From Engraulis encrasicolus (lineage: Eukaryota; Chordata; Actinopteri; Clupeiformes; Engraulidae), in the NCBI RefSeq assembly GCF_034702125.1, contig NC_085871.1, positions 39,901,899 through 39,965,898 of the forward strand: a stretch of DNA of 64,000 nt. The letters are read 5' to 3'. Position 1 is the first letter of the stretch. Each line of letters begins with the position of its first letter. Shown here piece after piece: positions 28,901-36,286 of this stretch. The position numbers and the translations under genes are program-made. The notes beneath the pieces are model-generated. The model was given only the letters and a program-made list of their open reading frames with translations. It had not been told where the DNA came from and ran no database searches.

Positions 28901-29858
28901 ATCTTTTTGCAACAGAGAACAACACAATCTTTGTGATGCTGATGCATGTGATGCACCTGTGAAAAAAACTCACCTTGAGCCTCGCCTCTTCTTGCACCCG
29001 TGCTCCTCCGGACTCCAGTTCTCAAAGTCGGTGCCCCGTTTCCCCGAGCCAGGCAGTGCATTGCAATCCACAAACCTATACAGACTGTGACCACTGTCCT
29101 CAAACGCAGTCTCCCTGTCCCTACGGAAGAGTTTCGTTCCCACCTTTTCGAACACCCTCGCTTCCATCAGGGCTTGACACAGGCGGGTCGCCTTGAGGCG
29201 AGACACTTCGGCTGAGCTGAAAAGAATGTTTTGCATGAGATGGCTCAGGACCACGTCCACAGCGTCTGCCCCGGTGAAACAGTCGTTGTGGACCCGCAAG
29301 TGCTGTCGTCTGCGCCGAACCTCCACTTGTGCCTGAAGAGCCTGGATGATATTTCGCCATAACTGTGTGGCCCGAAAGGGACCCGAAGAACCTGATTGAA
29401 AGCGGAAAGGAATGGAAATGGCCATTTTAAAACAAGCAAACAAAGAGATCTCATTTGCGAGTTTAAAGTGCAACTGACAACCACAGCTTGACTGAGTAAA
29501 CATATACTGGCATGCACATTTTAGTTGCATTCATGCATGTTAACGGGAGAAGTCTCAACACATTTAGAATAGTTAAACGTTAATTGTTTGAAAGTGTTTT
29601 CTACTCGAAGCTGAAAAGAGACTCAACTCAAGTTTACATCGTCATAACAATGGCAGTTTGGGTGATCCAGACACAACACACAACACCGCATATTTAGGTG
29701 AAACGAGCATATAATATTGACAGAACAAAATATGTCAATATAGAAATAGTTAAATAAGGCTAATGTACATTGCACTAACCCATTGCTTGTCCATTTAGAC
29801 GAAAACTCCTAGTTTGACTGTTCAATCTTCTGAATCGGGGAGTTAAATCAACCGCCAT
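18602..29858 (-). CDS. depdc4: DEP domain-containing protein 4 (complete, nine exons)
   Basis: Nine exons on the minus strand, 29858-29780, 29391-28974, 27385-27231, 25614-25413, 23102-22858, 22068-21926, 21379-21254, 20791-20713 and 18798-18602, join without a phase error into 1644 nt, 547 residues plus stop. The start is MAVDLTPRFRRLNSQ. A DEP domain occupies about residues 33-130 (FRATQLWRNIIQAL, RVHNDCFTGADAVDVVLSHL, SLYRFVD). The remainder is helical and matches the C-terminal region shared by DEPDC4 and DEPDC7 (DSWLAAASDCLELFPDQ, LLLFLMDNHTQLFK). DEP domains usually act in membrane or protein recruitment; a specific function for this protein is not known. DEPDC4 is preferred over the paralogue DEPDC7 because of the N-terminus and the strings ISNPLA and DLVISNTC, and because tcp11l2 is adjacent (both on human 12q23). 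Human DEPDC4 is remembered as shorter (294 residues), so the fish protein keeps a longer C-terminus. Confidence 0.88.
18872..20244. mobile_element. Harbinger-like non-autonomous transposon
   Basis: The ends CTATACTACAAAGCTGG and CTATTCTACAAAGCTGG (reverse of right) are inverted repeats, and CAG flanks both sides, as in PIF/Harbinger. It carries a tRNA-like stretch at 19790-19860 on the minus strand. A fragment of the same family is at 55730-55805. Confidence 0.7.
20713..20791 (-). CDS. depdc4: depdc4 exon 8
   Basis: This 79-nt exon reads TPISLIESVRKVLQGLQQGT and DPGSAP. The acceptor is TCCAACAG and the donor GTAAGG. Confidence 0.88.
21254..21379 (-). CDS. depdc4: depdc4 exon 7
   Basis: This 126-nt exon reads TENGPLVCKTFLRAVLQSKD and then SEQLLLFLMDNHTQLFK. 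The acceptor follows a (TG)n tract within about 30 bp; the donor is GTGACT. Confidence 0.92.
21393..21446. repeat. (CA)n microsatellite
   Basis: CA array just upstream (in gene direction) of depdc4 exon 7. Confidence 0.97.
21600..21665. mobile_element. Fish retroposon tail (ATGTA repeats)
   Basis: AATGTAATGTAATGTAATG next to CAGACGCTTTATAACCAAAG is a common fish retroposon end. Similar pieces are near 15120-15185, 15680-15745 and 25345-25400. Confidence 0.6.
21736..21925. repeat. Tandem copies of the depdc4 exon 6 edge plus TG tracts
   Basis: Two units, each with CAGCTGC...ACTCAT(G/A)AACGCCAGG then a TG tract (21780-21816, 21869-21923), precede the true exon edge on the + strand. Confidence 0.75.
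21926..22068 (-). CDS. depdc4: depdc4 exon 6
   Basis: This 143-nt exon reads DSGRREDALRASQLCMRLLS and LLAFMTAAADPDACRLQKQ. Its donor GTACAC begins a (CA)n tract. Two degraded copies of the exon 3' edge lie just downstream. Confidence 0.9.
22417..22813. mobile_element. hAT-type MITE
   Basis: Exact 8-bp duplications GTCTATCC at 22409-22416 and 22814-22821; the ends TAGGGC and GCCCTA are inverted. AT-rich interior with ATTGATATCA motifs. Confidence 0.85.
22858..23102 (-). CDS. depdc4: depdc4 exon 5
   Basis: This 245-nt exon reads SDSWLAAASDCLELFPDQLI, then a charged stretch with RLLFEAVSKYYGCQERQPLL and LDVHVAILKLL. The donor is GTGTGG. It abuts a hAT element that ends at 22813. Confidence 0.92.
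23156..23200 (-). mobile_element. Retroposon 3' tail fragment
   Basis: CCTTTATTGTCATTATACTC with AGTACAATGAGATTTTA is a frequent fish retroposon tail, antisense here, lying between two copies of the depdc4 exon 5 acceptor edge. Confidence 0.5.
23291..23338. repeat. (GAAT)n microsatellite
   Basis: About eleven GAAT units. Confidence 0.95.
23725..25231. mobile_element. 1.5-kb hAT-like element
   Basis: GCCTGTCACGATA on the left and its reverse complement on the right form inverted ends, each followed internally by more TTATCG words. No target duplication is clear and no transposase ORF is seen. Confidence 0.65.
24358..24441. repeat. (CT)n microsatellite
   Basis: CT array inside the 1.5-kb hAT-like element. 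Confidence 0.97.
25413..25614 (-). CDS. depdc4: depdc4 exon 4
   Basis: This 202-nt exon reads VEDVWRQQTLLLLLQVVELP and then DLVISNTCVEREVSQSLNLP. The acceptor is the end of a (TG)n tract (TGTGCAG). The donor GTACGA is weak but is the only GT that keeps the frame into exon 5; retroposon-tail sequence follows it directly. Confidence 0.86.
25617..26000. repeat. (CA)n microsatellite cluster
   Basis: CA arrays at 25617-25722, 25776-25826 and 25885-25999, the first touching the acceptor of depdc4 exon 4. ACACATTATACACACAC recurs in two of them, which suggests local duplication. Confidence 0.95.
26467..26881. mobile_element. hAT-like MITE (CAGGGCTTGACA ends)
   Basis: CAGGGCTTGACACTGGC on the left and CAGGGCTTGACATTAAC on the reverse of the right are terminal inverted repeats. 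A relative with CAG(A/G)GCTCTAAATTAAC ends lies at 36544-36726. Confidence 0.75.
26882..27180. repeat. Two partial copies of depdc4 exon 3 edge
   Basis: CTTACGCTT followed by GGAGAGGAAGGTGGTGGAGG occurs near 26902, 27100 and in the real exon at 27226. Copies include the splice donor and about 60-90 bp of exon. Confidence 0.85.
27231..27385 (-). CDS. depdc4: depdc4 exon 3
   Basis: This 155-nt exon reads LEELRTISNPLAMGSSDRRV then ERLLETINLHPALPSTTTLK. The donor is GTAAGC. Two partial copies of its 3' edge plus donor lie downstream in the intron (26882-26990 and 27081-27171). Confidence 0.88.
27440..27640. mobile_element. Foldback retroelement-like sequence
   Basis: GGAGGAGAGAAGTGCC and GGCACTTCTCTCCTCC face each other about 110 bp apart around a CGGCCTTCGTCAGGTCACG motif. 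Confidence 0.5.
27806..27872 (+). mobile_element. Retroposon 3' tail
   Basis: GTGCATATGAAGAAAGTGAC then AATAATAGCTGACTTGACT matches tails at 14215 and 51555. Confidence 0.6.
28019..28313 (-). mobile_element. tRNA-derived SINE (family A), antisense
   Basis: It shares CTCCAACTCCCATTGTCATT and CATGGAGGAGGATGGGGGAG with the other copies. Confidence 0.87.
28974..29391 (-). CDS. depdc4: depdc4 exon 2 (DEP domain)
   Basis: This 418-nt exon carries the whole DEP domain: GPFRATQLWRNIIQALQAQ, CFTGADAVDVVLSHLMQN, VSRLKATRLCQALMEARVF and SLYRFVDCNAL. It ends in a basic KKRRGSR stretch. The donor is GTGAGT. Confidence 0.95.
29780..29858 (-). CDS. depdc4: depdc4 exon 1 with start codon
   Basis: ATG at 29858 opens MAVDLTPRFRRLNSQTRSF and ends at NGQAM plus one base; the donor is GTTAGT. 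The frame is open further upstream, with earlier ATGs at 29996 and 29993. This ATG was chosen because MAVxLTPRFRRL matches remembered DEPDC4 proteins. Confidence 0.8.
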
Positions 29859-32068
29859 TCCTGAAACAGGAAGTTCAGTGTCCAGTCCAGTCCAGTTTCC
29901 AGTTGGATTTATTTTTTGTGTGCTCTGTGTCGCCACCCATTGGAAAGTACAAGTAATACACGAACAAAGGGATTCCTCAGCAAGTAATTTCATCATGCTG
30001 TTTTATATGTATTTAAAGTAAAAACATACACATTAATAACTTTTTAAAATCGCATTGAACAGTATTAGCTGACAATGTGAAAGAACACAGGTCTATCATT
30101 CGTTTCGTTCTGTTATTGCTCGTGCATTAATGTATCAGTGTGTTCAATCCATGTAGACATCCTTGGTTCAATCATATGGACTAGCAGCTGTTATGCAAAT
30201 CAGAGGTGGATTTGCACTGGAGGGCATGTTTGTGCACATAGGTGTTGGGGTTTTTAATGAAACATTTTCCCTGTAGAATACTCAGTGTAATTTCAGCATT
30301 TCTGTACTCAATGTAGGCACACATAACATGCATTTCTTCGCATTTCCACTGTATCACATTGTAATGATTTAACTTAGAAAAGAAATTTCTAGAAAACAGT
30401 CATGGCTCGTGTGTGATATCTGACGCGGAAGAAGGCAGTCTCATCTAAAAAGAGCCAAGAGACAGGTCCTTTTGAATAAAAACAGCAGCACTGTAATACT
30501 CTGGGGGGAGGGGTCAGGCTACACGAGAACTCGATGGAAATTTCCATGAAGGCAGCCACAGTCTACAAACTGTTTGTAGGTTTGTATGCACAAACAGTCA
30601 AATAAAACAAATCCACCTCAACTCGGTTCAAAGAGCGATACAATCAACACAAAACGAGCAAGAGAGAAACAAGTACAACTTTGCAAATGTATACACCTTA
30701 CGTCACATCCGTAAACAAAGAAGTCGTGTGAAACAGAACATACCAAGGTTGCTCCGACTGTGTTTTTTCGCATTACCCATTGCAAGCACGTTTGAAATTT
30801 CAAGATGACTAGTTTTGACTTATCAAAGCTTTTAATTTTTGAATATTATAGTCCATTACTATTATCAGGGGTTACACTGTCATTTAGTGTCAATGGGAGT
30901 TAGGAATAAATCTATGTATTTGCAAATAGTCCCTCCCTAGTCCTGTGTCGACAATGGAATGTTCCAATTGTGTGTGCGCTTGTACAGCTGGCTCGCGACC
31001 CGAGTCCCTTTAAAGCCCTGCAAGAGTTTGTTCAGGAAGGAACACTGTCTACATCGACGAGGAGGCAGACTTTTTCAATCTCATTTCAACTATTACACAA
31101 GCATATCTTACGGCAGTTGATTCTTCTGCCCTTTTCATCAGGAAGAACATCGCCTTCACACTCTGCGACTTTTCTGAGGTAATGTGAATGAGCTCTCTCT
31201 CAAGGTCCTCGCGCAATCACACTTTCAGTAGGAAAGCTAGATTTCCTTGACTGAACAGCTTTGTCAACAGTCTTTATGAAAACTCGACATTTGCGGTGAT
31301 CGATCTGATGTTATCTGGTACCTTCAGACGTAATGCCAAAATGCCAATCAATGCTGAAATGTTTTCGAGTGGAGTCTACTCGATGAAGGGCATGCTCGGG
31401 TTGTTTACGTTTTGATGAGTGTGAAGGAGCTTTACCCCAAGCTAAAAAGCCAAGCTGTTATGTCATAATGTTACCGTGTATGTCTTAATTGTTTGAGTAA
31501 AACCCCACACCGGATATTTATGACTGACTTGGATGTGTTCTTGACAACGTCGTGCAAGTGTGCGATTTATATCTAGAGCTCTATTAGGCACTAGTCAAGT
31601 TCGATGCAGAACATTATTGTGTGCATCTAAATGAGCGTGTTCAGAGTTGTCGCTTTTGATTATCGCAGCTTGCGTTTGTTGACATTCTCCATCCATTGTT
31701 CTGCACACCAAGCAAGACTGCAATGCTGCATGGTGCATGCATCTCCTTGTTTTGGTCCCGAAGCCTTGAATCACGTGTACTCATCTGTGACGCGTGTGTG
31801 GATTTTCAGAGTATGTGTGTGTTTGTGTCTGCTCGCAGCTGATCTCTCGTTGTAACTACTTGCCATGTAGGGCGGACGGGCAGGCTTTATCTCAACCAAT
31901 GGGATGATAGTTGCCATGCTAAGTGCTTGTCCTGGCTGATACCCCCCCAGCCCTGCTGCGAGTGCGATAGAAAGAGATCATTTTCCGCGTCATCTGGCAA
32001 GCACTGGCATTCACAAACGAGAAAACAACACTGTCTTGCTGTGTGCTGCCTCTCGTCTCTTTGTATAG

Positions 32069-32071
32069 CAA

Positions 32072-32160
<89 letters not shown>
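32069..32160. repeat. (CA)n microsatellite
   Basis: An uninterrupted array of about 46 CA units. Confidence 0.98.
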
Positions 32161-32162
<2 letters not shown>

Positions 32163-32289
32163 GAAAGGTGGCGTTGTCACCGTTGCAGATGTCGTTGCTT
32201 TGTGTATTCCCCACATCCTACCACACAAAGGAGACCAACAGAAGGACAGAGCTGTCGCCTACAGCTTCATTCAAGTGAACAAAGAGGAT

Positions 32290-32520
32290 GTTGACTCAAG
32301 TCAAGTCAGCTTTTACTGTCAGTTTCTTCATATGCACAGGTCATACAAGGACATTGAAATTATGTTTCTCTCTCTACTTCTCTCCTCCTGCAATTGTATT
32401 TTCTGGTTGCCAGCACCTCTGTTTCTGGTGTGCGTTTTGCACCTACACTCATCTCTCTCTATACCACACCAAGACATAGACATACATAGGACTGACATAC
32501 AGACTGACATCAAAGTGCAA
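32290..32520 (-). mobile_element. Retroposon 3' region, antisense
   Basis: CAAGTCAAGTCAGCTTTTAC and TTCTTCATATGCACAGGTCA are the reverse complement of the tail at 51555. Confidence 0.6.
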
Positions 32521-33600
32521 GACAGGACAAGTAATAGTAAGATGGACCAATAACAGTAACTCTGACATATTAAACAGAAATTGGCATGTTTTGATTAGGC
32601 TGTTCTGACGATGACAAGCAAATTTTTCCATCAGTGACCTTGTCAGTCAATGTTTGGCACCGGTGTCCTCAGAAGTAGGAGTAAGACAGCCCCTCAGGCT
32701 CCTATGATAAGAGATTAGGGCCACCCAAACTTCTCGGAGAGTCACTTCTGCTTGTGCTGATACATCTCAGTGTCTGTGCTGCCTGCCAAAAAATACTTTC
32801 TTCACGCTTTCCTGCTGCCGATGAACCCTGCCTGACATGAGGAGAGAGGATGGCATAGAAAAAGGATTGGGTATTATGCAATGTAGTTCACAATATGAAC
32901 TTCACATCATTCTATTGAAATGCACGTTGTGCATACAGTATATAGTTGTAAGTGGTCACATGGGTTGTCTTGTTTTGTTGGGTGTTGTGGAAATCTTGAC
33001 TTCAACATCAGTCTAGTGCTTGTACAGAGTTCCGACTGTTTGGTTTTAAACATGTCCTTGCGCTGCAATGGGTCGTGTCATTTATTTTGCAGTCATGTCT
33101 TTCGGGACTAAGTTGCAACTGGCACTTGTTTTTTAAGACTGAAGATGTGCTGTGTGACCTGGATGAATGGGAAATCTTCACAGCCTGTTGTTACATGCAG
33201 CTCTCTTAAGAAAGAGTTTGGTGTAAGAGCTGCTGTAGCGGCAGACTTTTTAAAGAGTCACCTCAGTGTGAGCGAGGAGTGAAAGCAGAGAGTGCACATG
33301 ACTTTTTGTTGTTGTTGTTTTAGAAGGAATGTATTCTACAGCAATGCAAGATTCTAAAATGTCTCCACATTCTATTGTATTGAGCCTAAAGTTCTTTAGA
33401 ACTATCACTGTCCAAACATTCTGATTGAATCAGTTTGGTGTAATAACACATGTGGAAATGCCCAGCAAAAGCAGACTTGTAAGAGTGACATCAGAGTGAG
33501 AGAGAGAGTGAGTGAGGGTACAGTACAGAACGCACGTGGCCTTTTGTAGACACAGTCACATGGAGAATCTGACTCAGCCCCCTGACTCAAGTTACAAGCA
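32521..33600. other. Unremarkable intergenic or intronic sequence
   Basis: I see no coding exon, RNA gene or repeat structure here. Confidence 0.5.
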
Positions 33601-33769
33601 CACTGACCCAACACACACACACACACACACCTCCCTCTCAGCCCAAACATTGGCTGCACACTGCTCCCCCCAAACTGCCTTCACACATGACCGATCAAAC
33701 TGCACACACACCCTCACACGACTCCTTTCACATGTTCTCAGACAGCCCCCCACCTACATACATGAATGA

Positions 33770-33808
<39 letters not shown>
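33770..33808. repeat. (CA)n microsatellite
   Basis: Short CA array. Confidence 0.95.
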
Positions 33809-33811
<3 letters not shown>

Positions 33812-34104
33812 CTCTCAACCCCCTGCAGGCCCAAACTTCAACTTACATTAGACGTAGCTACGCACATGCACGTGCATGCAAACGCACCTCCCCTTACAAA
33901 CCTGAACATCGGCTTTAACATTAGGCATAGGGCCGGGCATGTCCTCCCCAGCACACCAAGCCTTTCCTCCCCCTACCCTCGCCTCCCCTCGTATAGTCGC
34001 AGACACTCCCTGAGCGTTCACTTTCCTTGGAACAGTCCCTTGATGTTCAGACACACTGTGGAATGTTATGTTGTTTTTGACCCCAGTGAGGAAATTGTGC
34101 TGCC

Positions 34105-34112
34105 TCTTCTTT

Positions 34113-34153
<41 letters not shown>

Positions 34154-34180
34154 TCTGTGTGTGTGTCTCTGTGTGTGTGT

Positions 34181-34231
<51 letters not shown>

Positions 34232-34244
34232 TCTGTGTGTGTGT

Positions 34245-34290
<46 letters not shown>
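34105..34290. repeat. (TG)n microsatellite with periodic TCTC
   Basis: TG runs broken by regularly spaced CTCTG words give a higher-order repeat. Confidence 0.96.
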
Positions 34291-34293
<3 letters not shown>

Positions 34294-34456
34294 GTGTCTT
34301 GAGAGTATGTGTCTCTAGTGTTCTTCCAGGGAGCTGGGGCTCCTAGTCAGATAACAGTGAAAGTGAGCCACAGGTTATGTTAAAAGGCGAGGGGTGGGTG
34401 GGGTGAGGCGCACTTGCCAAAAATGTGCTGCTCACGTGCATACACAGGCGCATGTG

Positions 34457-34457
<1 letters not shown>

Positions 34458-34546
<89 letters not shown>
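34458..34546. repeat. (CA)n microsatellite
   Basis: About 44 CA units. Confidence 0.98.
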
Positions 34547-34548
<2 letters not shown>

Positions 34549-34891
34549 GATTGGAGGGGAAACAGGATAGACCAGCTGTTGGAAAGCCAGCTAAACTGTT
34601 ATCTTGCGTTGCTCTGGTGATGGAACCATATCCAGCGGCCCCTAATGGAACTAGAACACTGTGTCCTTTCAAAAGTTCTCTGACACTTCAGGGCCCTTTG
34701 ACTTTATTTTCATGTTTTTCTTTTTCTCTTTTCCCCCCAATGGCTATTCCCTGCTTTGAATTGCAGCCATCTCACAACAGGGGCCCTTTACTCCGAGGAA
34801 GCCTTTTTGTTGTTGTTGTTTGGAAGTTCATTTCCTCTGGGGTCAGTTGATTGGAGAGGAGGGAAAAAAAAGTTCCTTGGAGAGACTCGGG

Positions 34892-34905
34892 GTTGCCATG
34901 GTAAC
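34892..34905 (+). promoter_or_regulatory. Perfect RFX X-box motif
   Basis: GTTGCCATGGTAAC matches the canonical RFX X-box (GTNRCC, 0-3 spacer, RGYAAC) at every position. It lies 989 bp upstream of the tcp11l2 start codon, outside any repeat I can recognise. RFX factors control ciliary and testis genes; use here is inferred. Confidence 0.55.
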
Positions 34906-35092
34906 TGTCCTGGTCGAATGTTTTTTGTTTACTTTTCACCAAGCAGTAAAACATTGACAAAGGTTACCAAGGACAACCGCATACACACACAGTCAGACAC
35001 TCGCATACAAACATGAAATCTGACAAACATTTCAGTTGGTGATTTCCTAACTCAATTGTGCCGCCGTTGAGTTCTTTCCATTGTCTTAGCTC

Positions 35093-35353
35093 TAGGGCTG
35101 TAACGATACACTTAACTCACAATTCGGTTCGTATCACGATTTTTGACCTATGGTTCGATACACCCCACGATTTCTGAAATGTATCTCATTTGAAGCTTGG
35201 AAGCACTATCATATCATATGTTTGTTTTCTGGAATGAAGGATAACAAAACTTTGAAAAGGAGTATCACGATACTGCTTCCTTATATCACGATACAGTATC
35301 GTGACTCAGAGTATCACGATTTCTTGGTTCGATCCAATATCGTTACAGCCCTA
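35093..35353. mobile_element. hAT-type MITE
   Basis: TAGGGCTGTAACGATA on the left is matched by the reverse of the right end. The flanks CTTAGCTC and CTTAACTC are a 7/8 target duplication. Confidence 0.82.
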
Positions 35354-35795
35354 CTTAACTCCCGTCCTCTCTTGTGCTAGTGGCCTCGTGATGATGCTGC
35401 AACAACACGTCAATGACAGCAGAGGTCTAACTCAATATCTTGCAAAAGCGCATTTCAAAGTTAATTTTCTTATTTGCAATCGGGATGTTGAATATGGAAA
35501 AGTTCTGCAAAACTTGCTTGGCTAGGCTGGCAAATCTTTTTTGTTTTCTCCGTAGAGGCGGGACCTCAGAGAGGGCAATACCATATACATGTTGGTTTTT
35601 TTTTAGGTTTTTTTTTTTAGATATGGTGTTGTGAGGAGGGGCAAGATACTGGCAGCCAACCACGTGAGCTAATAAAGAGACGTTCATAGCGTTTCCAATA
35701 ACCAGAGATTGAGTTGTGCGCAGCCAGGGTCGCACAGCCAGGGTAAAACACAAAAAGAAAACCCATGTATACTCCCAAGACTAACGCTGAAATTT

Positions 35796-35797
<2 letters not shown>

Positions 35798-35876
<79 letters not shown>
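35798..35876. repeat. (TG)n microsatellite
   Basis: TG array forming the acceptor side of tcp11l2 coding exon 1. Confidence 0.97.
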
Positions 35877-35877
<1 letters not shown>

Positions 35878-35893
35878 ACAGAGCCACAGCAGG

Positions 35894-36056
35894 ATGCCGC
35901 TGCAAGACGAGCGGCCGTCGTCCTCCTCGGAGCAGGGCAGCGACGCGGAGACGGATACGCTCTCGGAGCGCTGCGACAGCCTGACCTCCGCTAGCGACGT
36001 GGAGCTCTCCCGCCAGAGCTTCACCAGCGACTCCAGCAAACACAGCTCGCCCTCCA
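35894..36056 (+). CDS. tcp11l2: tcp11l2 coding exon 1
   Basis: The exon begins at 35882 after TCCACAG, straight after a (TG)n tract of about 78 bp; the ATG is at 35894. It encodes a Ser-rich acidic N-terminus ending KHSSPSS. The donor is GTACGT. Confidence 0.92.
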
Positions 36057-36194
36057 GTACGTACGGGGAGAGTGGAGTGTGTGTGCACTTGCACGCATAC
36101 GGTTGTGTGTGTATCGTGACAGGCTGGAGAAAACAGAACTTGCATTACAATTGTGTGTGTGTGTGTGTGTGTGTAGTGTCTGTGTGTGTGTGTA

Positions 36195-36286
<92 letters not shown>

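Larger units (their letters stand above)
29859..35893. promoter_or_regulatory. Divergent intergenic region between depdc4 and tcp11l2
   Basis: The two start codons face away from each other across 6 kb. The segment 29859-31200 has few repeats and probably holds the depdc4 promoter and the non-coding first exon(s) of tcp11l2. A plausible 5' exon ends at 31180 with CTGAG before GTAATG, but nothing proves it. The rest has CA/TG tracts (32069-32160, 33770-33808, 34105-34290, 34458-34546, 35798-35876), a retroposon tail near 32290, a hAT MITE at 35093-35353 and an X-box at 34892. Confidence 0.5.

Noticed and set aside
18602..29858. Calling this gene depdc7
   Set aside because: DEPDC7 is a close paralogue and matches throughout, but the MAVxLTPRFRRL start, the GPFRATQLW, ISNPLA and DLVISNTC strings and adjacency to tcp11l2 fit DEPDC4 better. 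Not settled without a tree.
30970..31182. 70-residue ORF as a coding exon of tcp11l2
   Set aside because: It is not similar to TCP11L2; at most it overlaps a non-coding 5' exon ending before GTAATG at 31181.
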